From Actinomadura syzygii (GTDB taxonomy: Bacteria > Actinomycetota > Actinomycetes > Streptosporangiales > Streptosporangiaceae), in assembly GCF_008085905.1 (NCBI RefSeq), contig NZ_VSFF01000009.1:310001-374000 (forward strand): DNA of 64,000 nucleotides. Reading direction: 5' to 3'. The notes below the pieces were generated by a model. The model was not told the origin of the DNA, made no database searches, and was given only the letters and a program-made list of their open reading frames with translations. A program made the translations under genes and the position numbers. Below are positions 23,085 through 33,920 of the stretch, in pieces. The number at the start of each line of letters is the position of its first letter. Position 1 is the stretch's first letter.

Positions 23085-24710
23085 GTGACGCACGAGGTGT
23101 TCAATCAGGTCCCCCCGCTCGCCGGGCACGACGTGTCCGCCGAGGCCGTCCTGCTGGACGGGCTGGAGCGCGAGGGCGCGGGCTGGGCCGCGGCCGAGGT
23201 GCGCGAGCTCGGACGCCTCGCGGGCACCGAGCGGGCGCAGGAGTGGGGACGGCTCGCCAACGAGCACCCGCCCGTCCTGCGGACGCACGACCGGTACGGG
23301 CGGCGGATCGACGAGGTCGAGTTCCACCCGGCGTGGCACGAGCTGATGGACGTCGCCGTGACGCACGGCCTGCACGGCTCGGCCTGGGCGGACGAGCGTC
23401 CCGGCGCCCACGTCGCGCGGGCCGCGAAGTTCTACGTCTGGCGGGTGGACGCGGGCCACGGCTGCCCGATCTCGATGACGTACGCGTCCGTCCCGGCGCT
23501 GCGGGCGGCGCCGGAGCTGGCGGCGGAGTACGAGCCGCTGCTCGCCGCGCGGGAGTACGACTTCGGGCTGCGCGCCCCGACGGCGAAGCGCGGGCTGCTG
23601 GCCGGGATGTCCATGACCGAGAAGCAGGGCGGGTCGGACGTCCGCGCCAACACCACGCGGGCCGAGCCCAGCCCCGACGGGACGTACCGGCTCGTCGGGC
23701 ACAAGTGGTTCACCAGCGCGCCGATGTGCGACGTGTTCCTGACGCTGGCGCAGGCGCCCGGCGGGCTCACCTGCTTCCTCGTGCCGCGCGTCCTCCCGGA
23801 CGGCTCCCTCAACCCGCTGCGGCTGATGCGCCTCAAGGACAAGCTCGGCAACAGGTCCAACGCGTCCGCCGAGGTGGAGTACGAGGACGCGGTCGCGTGG
23901 CGGGTCGGCGACGAGGGCCGCGGCGTCCGGACGATCATCGAGATGGTGAACATGACCCGGCTCGACTGCGTGATCGGCGCGGCGTCCGGGATGCGGCTCG
24001 GCGTGACGACGGCCGTCCACCACGCGACGCACCGGAGCGCGTTCGGGCGGCCGCTGGTCGAGCAGCCGCTGATGCGGAACGTCCTCGCCGACCTCGCGGT
24101 CGAGTCCGAGGCGGCGACGATCACGATGCTGCGGCTCGCGGGCGCCACCGACCGGTCGGTGCGCGGCGACGAGGCCGAGGGCGCGTTCAAGCGGCTCGCC
24201 CTCGCGGCGGGCAAGTACTGGATCTGCAAGCGGTGGCCCGCGCACGCGGCCGAGGCCCTGGAGTGCCTGGGCGGCAACGGCTACGTCGAGGAGTCGGGCA
24301 TGCCGCGCCTGTTCCGCGAGTCGCCGCTGAACTCGATCTGGGAGGGCTCCGGCAACGTCGCCGCGCTGGACCTGCTGCGCGCCATGCTCCGCGAGCCGCA
24401 GGCGGTGGACGCCTTCTTCGACGAGGTCGGCCGGGCGGGCGGCGCCGACGCGCGCCTCGACGCGGCCGTGAAGGAGGCCAAGGACGACCTCGCCGACCCG
24501 GCCGCGATCGAGTACCGCGCCCGCCGCGTCGCGGAGCGGCTCGCGCTCGTCCTCCAGGGGTCGCTGCTGGTCAGGCACGGCCATCCGGCCGTCGCGGACG
24601 CCTTCTGCGCGTCCCGCCTCGGCCGCGACTCGGGCGCGGCGTTCGGCACCCTCCCCGACGGCCTGGACGTCGGCGCGATCATCGACCGGGCCGCCCCGGA
24701 AGAAGCCTAG
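23085..24710 (+). CDS. aidB: AidB-like acyl-CoA dehydrogenase
   Basis: A 541-aa flavoprotein matching the AidB length. AidB is an acyl-CoA dehydrogenase homologue induced by alkylation damage that binds DNA; weak isovaleryl-CoA dehydrogenase activity is known for the E. coli protein. Visible features: 'GMSMTEKQGGSDVRANTT' (FAD/substrate loop, about residues 180-197), 'GHKWFTSAPMCDVF', 'RSAFGRPLVEQPLMRNVLADL', and 'ECLGGNGYVEESGMPRLFRE' (FAD site, about 400-419). GTG 23085 has AGGAG about 9 nt upstream. It is divergent from the DUF1707 gene. Its stop overlaps the permease stop on the other strand (CTAG, 24707-24710). Confidence 0.9.
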   Translation: MTHEVFNQVPPLAGHDVSAEAVLLDGLEREGAGWAAAEVRELGRLAGTERAQEWGRLANEHPPVLRTHDRYGRRIDEVEFHPAWHELMDVAVTHGLHGSAWADERPGAHVARAAKFYVWRVDAGHGCPISMTYASVPALRAAPELAAEYEPLLAAREYDFGLRAPTAKRGLLAGMSMTEKQGGSDVRANTTRAEPSPDGTYRLVGHKWFTSAPMCDVFLTLAQAPGGLTCFLVPRVLPDGSLNPLRLMRLKDKLGNRSNASAEVEYEDAVAWRVGDEGRGVRTIIEMVNMTRLDCVIGAASGMRLGVTTAVHHATHRSAFGRPLVEQPLMRNVLADLAVESEAATITMLRLAGATDRSVRGDEAEGAFKRLALAAGKYWICKRWPAHAAEALECLGGNGYVEESGMPRLFRESPLNSIWEGSGNVAALDLLRAMLREPQAVDAFFDEVGRAGGADARLDAAVKEAKDDLADPAAIEYRARRVAERLALVLQGSLLVRHGHPAVADAFCASRLGRDSGAAFGTLPDGLDVGAIIDRAAPEEA

Positions 24711-25669
24711 GGAGCTCCCGCGGAGCGGCGCAGCAGCCGGTCGAGCGTGACCGCCGCCAGGATCAGCAGGCCCTCGATGACCTGCTTGTAGGTGGGGTCC
24801 CAGCCGAGCAGGTTGAAGCCGTTGGAGATCAGCGTCAGCACCAGCACGCCGACGAGGCTCCGCCAGACGGCGCCCTCGCCGCCGAGGATGCTCGTCCCGC
24901 CGATGACGACGGCGGCGATCGCGGTCAGCTCCAGCAGGCTGCCGAGGCCCGCCTGCGCGGACCCGGCGCGGGACGCGAGGACGAGCCCGGCCGTCCCGGC
25001 GCAGGCGCCGCTGACCGCGAACACCGCGATCCGGACGGGCGCGATCCGGACGCCGGACAGCCGCGCCGCCTCCGCGTTCCCGCCGACCGCGAAGACGGCG
25101 CGGCCGAGCGTCGTCGCGGCGAGCAGCAGCCAGCAGACGGCGGCGACGCCCGCGAGGACGAGCGTCGGCACGGTGACCCGCCCGAGGACGGTCGGGTAGC
25201 TCAGCGACTGGAACGGGTCGAGCTGCGCCGCGCGCGGGTAGACGATCGCGCCGCCCGTGATCACGACCGCCAGTCCCCGGTAGACGATGCTGAGCGCGAG
25301 CGTCGCGATGAACGAGTGCACGCGGGACAGGGCGACGACGAAACCGGTCGCGGTCCCCATCAGCGTGCCGGTCGCGACGCCCGCCGCGTACCCGGCCGGG
25401 ACCCCGGCGGACCGTGTGACGAGGACGGCGACGACCGCGCTGACCGCCAGCACGGCGCTGACCGACAGGTCGAACACGCCGCACACGATGCAGAGCGTCA
25501 TGCCGCAGGCGAGGAGCCCGACCACGACGGCCTGGTCGAGGACGTTCACCAGGTTCCCCGTGGTGAGGAACGTGCTGGTCGACAAGGACAGCGCGACGGC
25601 CAGCCCGGCGAGCGCGACGACGATGCCGTGATCGCGGACCGCCGTGTACCTCATCGCCGCGTACCTCAT
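24707..25669 (-). CDS. Sugar ABC transporter permease (RbsC-type)
   Basis: A 320-aa integral membrane subunit with about eight to ten hydrophobic helices. The signature 'GGTSILGGEGAVWRSLVGVL' near the C-terminus is the cytoplasmic coupling loop of the ribose/xylose permease family, and 'RVHSFIATLAL' precedes the central helices. ATG 25669 overlaps the ATPase stop (ATGA), so the two are coupled. An internal near-duplication at the start (MRYAAMRY) offers a second ATG at 25654. Last gene of the methyltransferase-binding protein-ATPase-permease operon; substrate probably a pentose, hexose or polyol. Confidence 0.9.
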   Translation of the reverse strand: MRYAAMRYTAVRDHGIVVALAGLAVALSLSTSTFLTTGNLVNVLDQAVVVGLLACGMTLCIVCGVFDLSVSAVLAVSAVVAVLVTRSAGVPAGYAAGVATGTLMGTATGFVVALSRVHSFIATLALSIVYRGLAVVITGGAIVYPRAAQLDPFQSLSYPTVLGRVTVPTLVLAGVAAVCWLLLAATTLGRAVFAVGGNAEAARLSGVRIAPVRIAVFAVSGACAGTAGLVLASRAGSAQAGLGSLLELTAIAAVVIGGTSILGGEGAVWRSLVGVLVLTLISNGFNLLGWDPTYKQVIEGLLILAAVTLDRLLRRSAGAP

Positions 25670-27132
25670 CGCAGGCCCGCCGTCGTGAGGACGTCCTCGG
25701 CGCTCGCGCCGCGCGGGAACTCGCCCGCGACGCGGCCGTCGCGCAGCACGAGGACGCGGTGCGCGAGGCCGAGCACCTCCTCGACCTCCGACGACGCCAT
25801 GAGCACCGCGACGCCGCGCGCGGCCAGCCCGGCGATCAGCCGGTGGACGTGCGCCTTGGCGGCCACGTCGACGCCGCGCGTGGGCTCGTCCACGAGGAGG
25901 AGGCGGGGCGAGCGGACGAGCCACTTGCCGAAGACCGTCCGCTGCTGGTTTCCGCCGGAGAGCGTCCAGGCGGGACGGCCGACGCCGCCGACGCCGAGCG
26001 TGTCCGCCGTCTCGGTGATGGCTGACCGTTCGGCGCGGCGGCGGACGAAGCCGAACCGCCGCCGCTCCGGCAGGCTCGCCAGCGCCAGGTTCTCGGCCGC
26101 CGACCGGACGAGCACGAGCCCCTGCTCGGCCCGCGACTCGGGGACGAGCCCGGCGCCGAGCGCCATCGCCCGGGACGGGGACCGTCCGGCGACCCGGCGG
26201 CCCGCGATCGTCACCTCCCCGGCGTCGCGCCGGTCCGCGCCGAAGATCAGGCGGAGCGTCTCGGTCCGGCCGCTGCCGACGAGCCCGGCGAGTCCGACGA
26301 TCTCCCCCGCCCGCACGTCCAGGCCGACGCCGCGCACCGCCGTGCCGCGCGCGAGGCCCCGGACCGACAGCACGACCGGCGCGTCGTCCGGGACGGGCTC
26401 GGGCTCCGGGTACAGCACGTCGACGGGACGTCCGACCATCGCGCGCAGCAGGTCCCGCGGCGTGAGGTCGGCGGCGGGCGCGGTGGTGACGTGCCGGCCG
26501 TCCCGCAGGACGGTGACCGTGTCGCAGGCGTCCAGGACCTCCTCCAGCCGGTGCGAGATGAGGACGACCGCGAGCCCGTCGCGCTCGGCGAGGTCGCGGG
26601 CCAGCCGGAGGAGGCGGCGGGCGGCGGGCGCGGGCAGCAGGGCGGTCGGCTCGTCCAGCGCGATCACCCGCGCGCCGCGCGCCAGCGCCCGCAGGATCTC
26701 GACCTGCTGGCGGTGCACGAGCGGGAGGTCGCCAGCGCGGGCGGACGGGTCGAGCGCGAAGCCCGCCCGCGCCGCGAGGGCGGCGATGCGGTCCCGGTCC
26801 GCCGACCGGGCGCGCAGCGCGCCGCGCGTCCCGAGGAGGACGTTGTCGGCGACGCTGAGGCCGGGGACGATCGCGCCCTCCTGCGTGACGAGCGCGATCC
26901 CGTGCCGGAGCGCGTCGCGCGGGGACCGGAGCGCGACGGGCTCGCCGTCGACGAGGACGCGCCCGGCGTCGGCCCGCACCGCCCCGCACAGGACGCGGGC
27001 GAGGGTGCTCTTCCCCGCGCCGTTCTCGCCGACGAGGCCGTGCACCCGCCCGCCGCGCAGGGCGACCGACACCCCGTCCAGGACGGTGGTCCCGCCGTAG
27101 CCCTTCCCGATCCCGTCGAGCGCGACGTCCAC
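25666..27132 (-). CDS. Sugar ABC transporter ATPase, two-domain (RbsA-type)
   Basis: A 488-aa protein made of two ABC domains. The first has Walker A GENGAGKST (about residues 36-44) and Walker B 'VIALDEPTALL'; its signature loop is the degenerate 'LPLVHRQQVEI'. The second has the atypical P-loop 'GLVGSGRTE', signature 'LSGGNQQR' and Walker B 'LLLVDEPTRGVD'. Degeneracy at these points is normal for the monosaccharide (CUT2) family. GTG start 27132, 15 bp after the binding-protein stop. Energises uptake with the adjacent permease and lipoprotein. Confidence 0.92.
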   Translation of the reverse strand: MDVALDGIGKGYGGTTVLDGVSVALRGGRVHGLVGENGAGKSTLARVLCGAVRADAGRVLVDGEPVALRSPRDALRHGIALVTQEGAIVPGLSVADNVLLGTRGALRARSADRDRIAALAARAGFALDPSARAGDLPLVHRQQVEILRALARGARVIALDEPTALLPAPAARRLLRLARDLAERDGLAVVLISHRLEEVLDACDTVTVLRDGRHVTTAPAADLTPRDLLRAMVGRPVDVLYPEPEPVPDDAPVVLSVRGLARGTAVRGVGLDVRAGEIVGLAGLVGSGRTETLRLIFGADRRDAGEVTIAGRRVAGRSPSRAMALGAGLVPESRAEQGLVLVRSAAENLALASLPERRRFGFVRRRAERSAITETADTLGVGGVGRPAWTLSGGNQQRTVFGKWLVRSPRLLLVDEPTRGVDVAAKAHVHRLIAGLAARGVAVLMASSEVEEVLGLAHRVLVLRDGRVAGEFPRGASAEDVLTTAGLR

Positions 27133-27147
27133 CGTTACGGCCCGCGG

Positions 27148-28143
27148 CTACTCGTCGTACTCGCCGGTGATCCCGGACGAGGCGACCAGGTCCTTGGTCA
27201 GCTCGCCGCCGTTCGGGACGAGCGTCGACATGTCGGTCGACGCCGCCACGGTCCCGCCGCGCGCCTTGGTGAGGCCGAGTTCGGCGGCCTTCGCCCCGGC
27301 CGTCCGGATCGGCAGGTAGGGGATGCCGTACCAGCGGCCCTCGCGGACGGCGGCCACCGCCTGCCGGGACGCGCCGTTGCCCACGTACCGGATGTCCTTG
27401 CCCTTCGCGACGCCCTCGGCGCCGAAGAGCGCCTGCGACGAGCCGATGACCACGTCGACGCCGGGATGGGCCTGGAGGAGGTCCTGCATGGCCTTGCGTC
27501 CGGAGTCGCGGGTGTAGCCGCCCTCGATCTGCGCGACGACCTTCACGTCCGGCGCGCTCCGCAAGGTCTTCACCACGGCCTTGGTGCGCGCGTTGTCGAG
27601 CGGCAGGGCCTTCAGGCCCTCCAGGTAGGCGACCTCGCAGGGCTTGGCCTTGACCGTCCGGCAGGCGCCCGCGCCGAGGCGGCCGAGCCGCTCGCCGTTG
27701 CGGACGGGCACGTCCACCAGCGAGATCGCGCCCGGCACCTGCGGGTCGGCGGTGCTGTAGCGCGGCCCGACCGGGGTGAACTGGACGACCACCGCGATCC
27801 CGCTCTGGACGGCCTTCCGCACGGCGGGCACGGAGGCCGTCCCGTCGTTGGCCTGGACGACGAACACCCCGAACCGCTTCGACGTGATCGCGTCCTGCAT
27901 CTGCCTGATCTGCGCCTGGGCGTCAAAGTTAGCGTCGAAGAACTCGGCCTTCACGCCCGCCTTGCCCGCCTGCTCCTTCACGCCATCGAAGGTGGCCTGC
28001 GAGAACGAGTTGGCCTTGGCGAAGCCGAAGAACGCGACGTCCTTGGCACCGCTGCTCGGCTTGGAACCGCCGTCATCGTCCGGGTCTGCGCACCCGGCCA
28101 GCAGGAGGAGACCCGCCGCCGCGACCGCTAACTGCCTTTTCAT
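27148..28143 (-). CDS. Sugar ABC transporter substrate-binding lipoprotein
   Basis: A 331-aa exported lipoprotein. The signal sequence ends in lipobox LAGC (Cys about 18), then an acidic, Gly/Ser-rich linker leads into a type I periplasmic-binding fold ('KDVAFFGFAKANSFSQATFDGV', 'ITSKRFGVFVVQAND'). 'GGYTRDSGRKAMQDLLQAHPGVDVVIGSS' is typical of RbsB-like proteins. ATG 28143 overlaps the stop of the methyltransferase gene (ATGA). In-frame sequence further upstream lies inside the methyltransferase gene and is not used. Ligand unknown; simple sugars, polyols or autoinducer-like molecules are all handled by this class. Confidence 0.88.
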   Translation of the reverse strand: MKRQLAVAAAGLLLLAGCADPDDDGGSKPSSGAKDVAFFGFAKANSFSQATFDGVKEQAGKAGVKAEFFDANFDAQAQIRQMQDAITSKRFGVFVVQANDGTASVPAVRKAVQSGIAVVVQFTPVGPRYSTADPQVPGAISLVDVPVRNGERLGRLGAGACRTVKAKPCEVAYLEGLKALPLDNARTKAVVKTLRSAPDVKVVAQIEGGYTRDSGRKAMQDLLQAHPGVDVVIGSSQALFGAEGVAKGKDIRYVGNGASRQAVAAVREGRWYGIPYLPIRTAGAKAAELGLTKARGGTVAASTDMSTLVPNGGELTKDLVASSGITGEYDE

Positions 28144-28940
28144 GATTTCCGCCCCACTCCCACGTAGAACCATTCGCCGCCGGGACGAGTCCGATCGTCC
28201 TCGTCGTCCGGACGCCATTCGTTGACCGCCGTGACACCCGGTTCCAGCAGCTCGAAGCCCTCGAAGAACCGGGATATCGCGGCGTGGGAGCGATGGATGA
28301 GCGGCGCGTTCGCGCCGTCGTAGACCTCTCTGGCCGCCGCGCCGATCTCCGGATGCGCGTCGTCGGTCAGATGGGAGACGATCAGGTGGCTGCCCGGCGC
28401 CATCCGCTCGGCGAACGTCCGGACCACGCCCCACGGGTCCTCCTCGTCGGTCAGGCAGTGCAGGACCGCGACGAACAGCACCGCGACCGGCTCGGAGAAG
28501 TCGATCAGCCGCTCCACCTCGCGGTGCCCGAGGATCCGCCGCGGCTCGCGGACGTCCTGCCGCACGACCGACGTGGTGTCGTCGATGGCCCGCAGCGCGC
28601 GGGCGTGCGCGAGCACCACCGGGTCGTTGTCGACGTAGACGACCCGCGCGCCCGGCGCCATCCGCTTCGCGACCTCGTGCACGTTGTCCTGGGTCGGCAG
28701 CCCGGTGCCGAGGTCGAGGAACTGCGTGATGCCCTGCCGCGCGGCGAGCCGGACGGCGCGGCCGAGGAACCGCCGGTTGGCGATGCAGATGTCGCGGCTC
28801 GGGCCGAGCGCCATGATCTTCTCGGCGGCGGCCCGGTCGGCCGGGTAGTTGTCCTTTCCGCCGAGGTAGTAGTCGTACATCCGCGCCGCGTTGGGAGTGT
28901 CCACGTCGGGGGTGTACGGGGTGAATTCTTCGTCGTCCAT
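28140..28940 (-). CDS. SAM-dependent methyltransferase (PF04672/DUF574)
   Basis: A 266-aa Rossmann methyltransferase of the group abundant in Streptomyces and Actinomadura. 'AARMYDYYLGGKDNYPADR' at the N-terminus and 'FLDLGTGLPTQDNVHEVA' (SAM-binding motif I, about residues 84-101) are diagnostic, followed by 'RVVYVDNDPVVLAHARAL' (motif II acidic loop). It overlaps the ABC binding-protein gene by 4 bp, so this regulator-like enzyme is the first gene of a transporter operon, an unusual link. About 40% similar by eye to the next gene upstream. Substrates of the family are unknown. ATG 28940. Confidence 0.9.
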   Translation of the reverse strand: MDDEEFTPYTPDVDTPNAARMYDYYLGGKDNYPADRAAAEKIMALGPSRDICIANRRFLGRAVRLAARQGITQFLDLGTGLPTQDNVHEVAKRMAPGARVVYVDNDPVVLAHARALRAIDDTTSVVRQDVREPRRILGHREVERLIDFSEPVAVLFVAVLHCLTDEEDPWGVVRTFAERMAPGSHLIVSHLTDDAHPEIGAAAREVYDGANAPLIHRSHAAISRFFEGFELLEPGVTAVNEWRPDDEDDRTRPGGEWFYVGVGRKS

Positions 28941-29069
28941 CGCTACCCCTTCACGCCGACGACGCGGTCGATCACGCGCAGCGTATTACCCGGAAGATCA
29001 CGGGATGTGAACACTGGCAAGATCATCCGGAATATATCAATTTCACCGCGACATATCCCGGCGTTTCGG

Positions 29070-29855
29070 TCAGCCCTTTCGGCCCACCGCGCCATAGGCG
29101 TCGATCGGCTCGGCGGCCTCCTCCGGCCGCCAGTGAGTGATCGGGACGAGCCCCGGCTCCGCCGGCTCCAGCCCCTCGAAACAGCGCGCGAGCTGCGCGG
29201 GGGTGCGCAGCACGTACGGGACGCCGCCGCTCTCCACCAGCTTCTCGGCGCCGTCGACGACCTCCGAGCCGGTGTCGGTGCCGTCCCAGAGGACGAGGTG
29301 GCTGCCGGACGGGACCGCGTCCATCAGCCGTCCGACGATGGCGCGCGCGACGGCCAGGTCGGGCTCGTAGCCGAGCACCCCCATGAACATGACCGCCACC
29401 GGCTCGTCGAAGTCGAGGACCTCGCGCGCCCCCGCGAGGATCAGGTCGGGGTCGTGGTAGTCGGCGTGGACGTAGGTGGTCACGCCCTCCGCCGTCGTGT
29501 TGCCGAGCAGCGCGCGGGCGTGCACGAGCACCGTGGGATCGTTGTCGACGTAGACGATGCGGGACTCGGGCGCCACGTACTGCGCGACCTCGTGGGTGTT
29601 CTCCATCGTCGGCAGGCCCGTGCCGACGTCGACGAACTGGCGGACGCCGCGCTCCTGCGCGAGGAACGTCACCGCGCGGATCAGGAACCGCCGCGACTCC
29701 CTCGCCATCGTCACGATCTCCGGGTACACGGCGGCGACGGAGTCCCCCGCGGCCCGGTCGGACGCGTAGTTGTCCTTGCCGCCCATCCAGTAGTTCCAGA
29801 TCCGCGCCGCGTGCGGGATCTCGGAGTCGACGGCGGCGGGCTCGACTGCGGCCAT
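29070..29855 (-). CDS. SAM-dependent methyltransferase (PF04672/DUF574), paralogue
   Basis: A 261-aa paralogue of the adjacent enzyme, with the same landmarks: 'AARIWNYWMGGKDNYASDR', 'FVDVGTGLPTMENTHEVA' and 'RIVYVDNDPTVLVHARAL'. ATG 29855 is chosen because GAGGAAGG lies upstream; 17 more codons are open. It is separated from the second copy by 129 bp with AT-rich patches (a probable promoter for the transporter operon), so the two may be independently expressed duplicates. Substrate unknown. Confidence 0.9.
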   Translation of the reverse strand: MAAVEPAAVDSEIPHAARIWNYWMGGKDNYASDRAAGDSVAAVYPEIVTMARESRRFLIRAVTFLAQERGVRQFVDVGTGLPTMENTHEVAQYVAPESRIVYVDNDPTVLVHARALLGNTTAEGVTTYVHADYHDPDLILAGAREVLDFDEPVAVMFMGVLGYEPDLAVARAIVGRLMDAVPSGSHLVLWDGTDTGSEVVDGAEKLVESGGVPYVLRTPAQLARCFEGLEPAEPGLVPITHWRPEEAAEPIDAYGAVGRKG

Positions 29856-29965
29856 GGCGGGCCTTCCTCGCGCGGGGTGGGCCGGGCCGATCTCCCGGCG
29901 GTCCAATCATTCCGGAGACGGGCTCGCAGCGATACCGAGGGTCGATAGATCGTAAACTCAAGGTC

Positions 29966-30514
29966 ATGTCCGAGGGCCGTTCCCCCTGCACGTGCGTGAT
30001 CTGCCGCGACTACGGCGACCGCGACAAGCTGGACAACTTCCAGCTGCGCACGATCGTGCACATCACCGAGTACGGGTGGAGCGTCGTCCTCGTCCCGCCC
30101 GACGACGCGGGGCCCGGCTGGGCGTACACGATCGGGCTGTGGCACAGCCACCGCGCGCCCGAGCTCGCCATGTGCGGCGGCGACGTGTACGAGATGGAGG
30201 AGTCGCTCAACGCGCTCGGCCGGCACGCCGCCGAGGGCCGCGCCGCGGCGGACGGGGAGCGCCGCGACGGCGTCGTCCGCGGCCAGCCCGCCGCGTTCCG
30301 GGAGGTCGACCCGCGCTGGTACGACGGGCTGTTCGGCGGGGCCGTCGCGTTCTACCGCCGCCCGCCGCTGCCGATGCTCCAGGTCGTCTGGCCCAACCCG
30401 GAGGGCCTGTACCCGTGGCAGCCGGGCACCGAGCTGACCTTCCGCCACTCCCAGCCGTGGCTGTGGCTCAGCCCCAGCCAGCACCCCGCCGGAGCGTGGA
30501 CGCAGCGGCTCTGA
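29966..30514 (+). CDS. DUF4262 protein
   Basis: A 182-aa soluble protein. 'CTCVICRDYG' gives a CxC-x2-C cluster near the N-terminus that could bind metal. 'VHITEYGWSVVLVPPD' and 'PGWAYTIGLWHSHRAPELAMCG' match the DUF4262 core (YTxGL motif). 'ALGRHAAEGRAAADGERRDGV' and a C-terminal 'LQVVWPNPEGLYPWQPG' complete the family pattern. Function unknown. Divergent from the methyltransferase gene, start ATG 29966. Confidence 0.85.
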   Translation: MSEGRSPCTCVICRDYGDRDKLDNFQLRTIVHITEYGWSVVLVPPDDAGPGWAYTIGLWHSHRAPELAMCGGDVYEMEESLNALGRHAAEGRAAADGERRDGVVRGQPAAFREVDPRWYDGLFGGAVAFYRRPPLPMLQVVWPNPEGLYPWQPGTELTFRHSQPWLWLSPSQHPAGAWTQRL

Positions 30515-30564
30515 TCGGCCCTTCCAGCGGGCTCGCCCCGCACCCGGGACATACGATCGGCGGG

Positions 30565-31143
30565 GTGTACGGGCCGCTCGCGGAGACCATCCGGACCCGG
30601 CGCCTCGTCCTGGAGCCGCTGGCCGTCCAGCACGCCGACGAGCTGGCGCCCGTCCTCGCCGACCGGCGGCTGCACCGCTACACCGGCGGCGAGCCGCCGA
30701 CCCTGCCCGAACTGCGCGCCCGCTACGCGCGGCTCGTCGCGGGCCCCGCGCCCTTCCACCAGGAGGGCTGGCTGAACTGGGCCGTCCGCCGGGTCCGGGA
30801 CGGGCAGGCGGTCGGCTACGTGCAGGCCACCGTCGCCGCGGCGCCGCCCGGGTTCACGGTGGCGCCGCCGTCCGCCGGGTCGACCGTCACGCCGGGGCCG
30901 CCGCGCCCCCTCGCGTCCGTCGCCTGGGTGATCGGGATGCCGTACCAGGGGTTCGGGTTCGCGACCGAGGCCGCCCAAGCGCTGCTCGACTGGCTGGTCG
31001 CGCACGGCGTCCGGGACGTGGTCGCGACCGTCCACCCGGACAACCGCCCGTCGGCCTCGGTCGCGGCCCGGATCGGGCTGCGGGCCACCGGCCGGACCAC
31101 GGCCGACGGCGAGGACGTCTGGCGCCTCCCCCACGGAGCGTGA
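30565..31143 (+). CDS. GNAT-family N-acetyltransferase
   Basis: A 192-aa enzyme of the RimJ/RimL-like GNAT group, transferring acetyl from acetyl-CoA to an amine. It opens with 'ETIRTRRLVLEPLAVQHADEL', the usual first strand and helix. The acetyl-CoA-binding loop is 'PYQGFGFATEAAQALLDW' (Q/RxxGxG/A). 'HPDNRPSASVAARIGLRATG' is the C-terminal motif with conserved Asn and Ser. A Pro/Gly/Thr-rich insertion near residues 95-115 is unusual. GTG 30565 is chosen; no strong ribosome site. Two copies of GTGACACTC follow its stop (31140-31157). Substrate unknown. Confidence 0.85.
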   Translation: MYGPLAETIRTRRLVLEPLAVQHADELAPVLADRRLHRYTGGEPPTLPELRARYARLVAGPAPFHQEGWLNWAVRRVRDGQAVGYVQATVAAAPPGFTVAPPSAGSTVTPGPPRPLASVAWVIGMPYQGFGFATEAAQALLDWLVAHGVRDVVATVHPDNRPSASVAARIGLRATGRTTADGEDVWRLPHGA

Positions 31144-31240
31144 CACTCGTGACACTCGCGTGACGGGCGGTGCGGCGCGGACGGACGCCGGGTACGCCAG
31201 AATCGTCAAGCCAGGACGTACCGGCCGAGGAGTGGAGAGC

Positions 31241-33331
<2,091 letters not shown>

Positions 33332-33344
33332 CCGCGGGCCGCCC

Positions 33345-33746
33345 CTACCCGCGCGTCACCTCCATCGCGGTGAGGAACACCAGGACGAACGTCGTCACGG
33401 CCACACCCCCGTGGACGACGACCGCGGCCCTCGGGAAGGACCGCTCGGCCCCGCGCGCGTGGCGGCCCCCGCCGCCGACGAGCCAGCGGGTGAACAGCAT
33501 GAACCCCTGGAAGAAGACGACCAGCAGGGCCGCGAACGCGACCCACGCGTACTCGGCGCGCCCGGTGACCAGGTAGCCGATCCAGACCCCGAGCCCGGCC
33601 ACCGCCGCCAGCGGATGGCCCGCCATGACGGCGATCGGGTATCGCGTCACCTTCGTCGCCCTCCCCTCGTGCGCCAGCCAGCCGACCAGCAGGTAGCCGC
33701 CCGCGACTGCGGCGACCACCCACGCGGCCAAAGCGGCGAATTTCAA
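33345..33746 (-). CDS. Four-TM hypothetical membrane protein
   Basis: A 133-aa hydrophobic protein with about four helices: 'FAALAAWVVAAVAGGYLLVGWL', a second near residues 40-62, 'WVAFAALLVVFFQGFMLFT', and 'AVVVHGGVAVTTFVLVFLTAM'. The best start is TTG 33746, because AAAGGAG lies 8 nt upstream; no ATG or GTG in frame fits. A Gly/Arg-rich cytoplasmic loop joins helices 3 and 4. Stop is 13 bp from the glgX stop on the other strand. No family recognised. Confidence 0.7.
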   Translation of the reverse strand: MKFAALAAWVVAAVAGGYLLVGWLAHEGRATKVTRYPIAVMAGHPLAAVAGLGVWIGYLVTGRAEYAWVAFAALLVVFFQGFMLFTRWLVGGGGRHARGAERSFPRAAVVVHGGVAVTTFVLVFLTAMEVTRG

Positions 33747-33920
33747 CCCCCCGCTCCTTTCACTGCAATTTTCATCCCCGTCCCCCGCCCCCAGTGTCGC
33801 CCGGCGGCGGCTCCGCCATGACGGATTCGTACAGATTGGCGTACGGACGGTCACCGCGACGGCCCACGCGGGTCGGTCCACCCGGGGTGCGCGCCGGACC
33901 GTGCAGTAACTTGGATTCCC

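Noticed and set aside
22898..27100. 1400-residue plus-strand open frame
   Set aside because: Arg/Pro/Gly-rich shadow of aidB and, antisense, of the ABC transporter genes; long empty frames are expected at this GC content.
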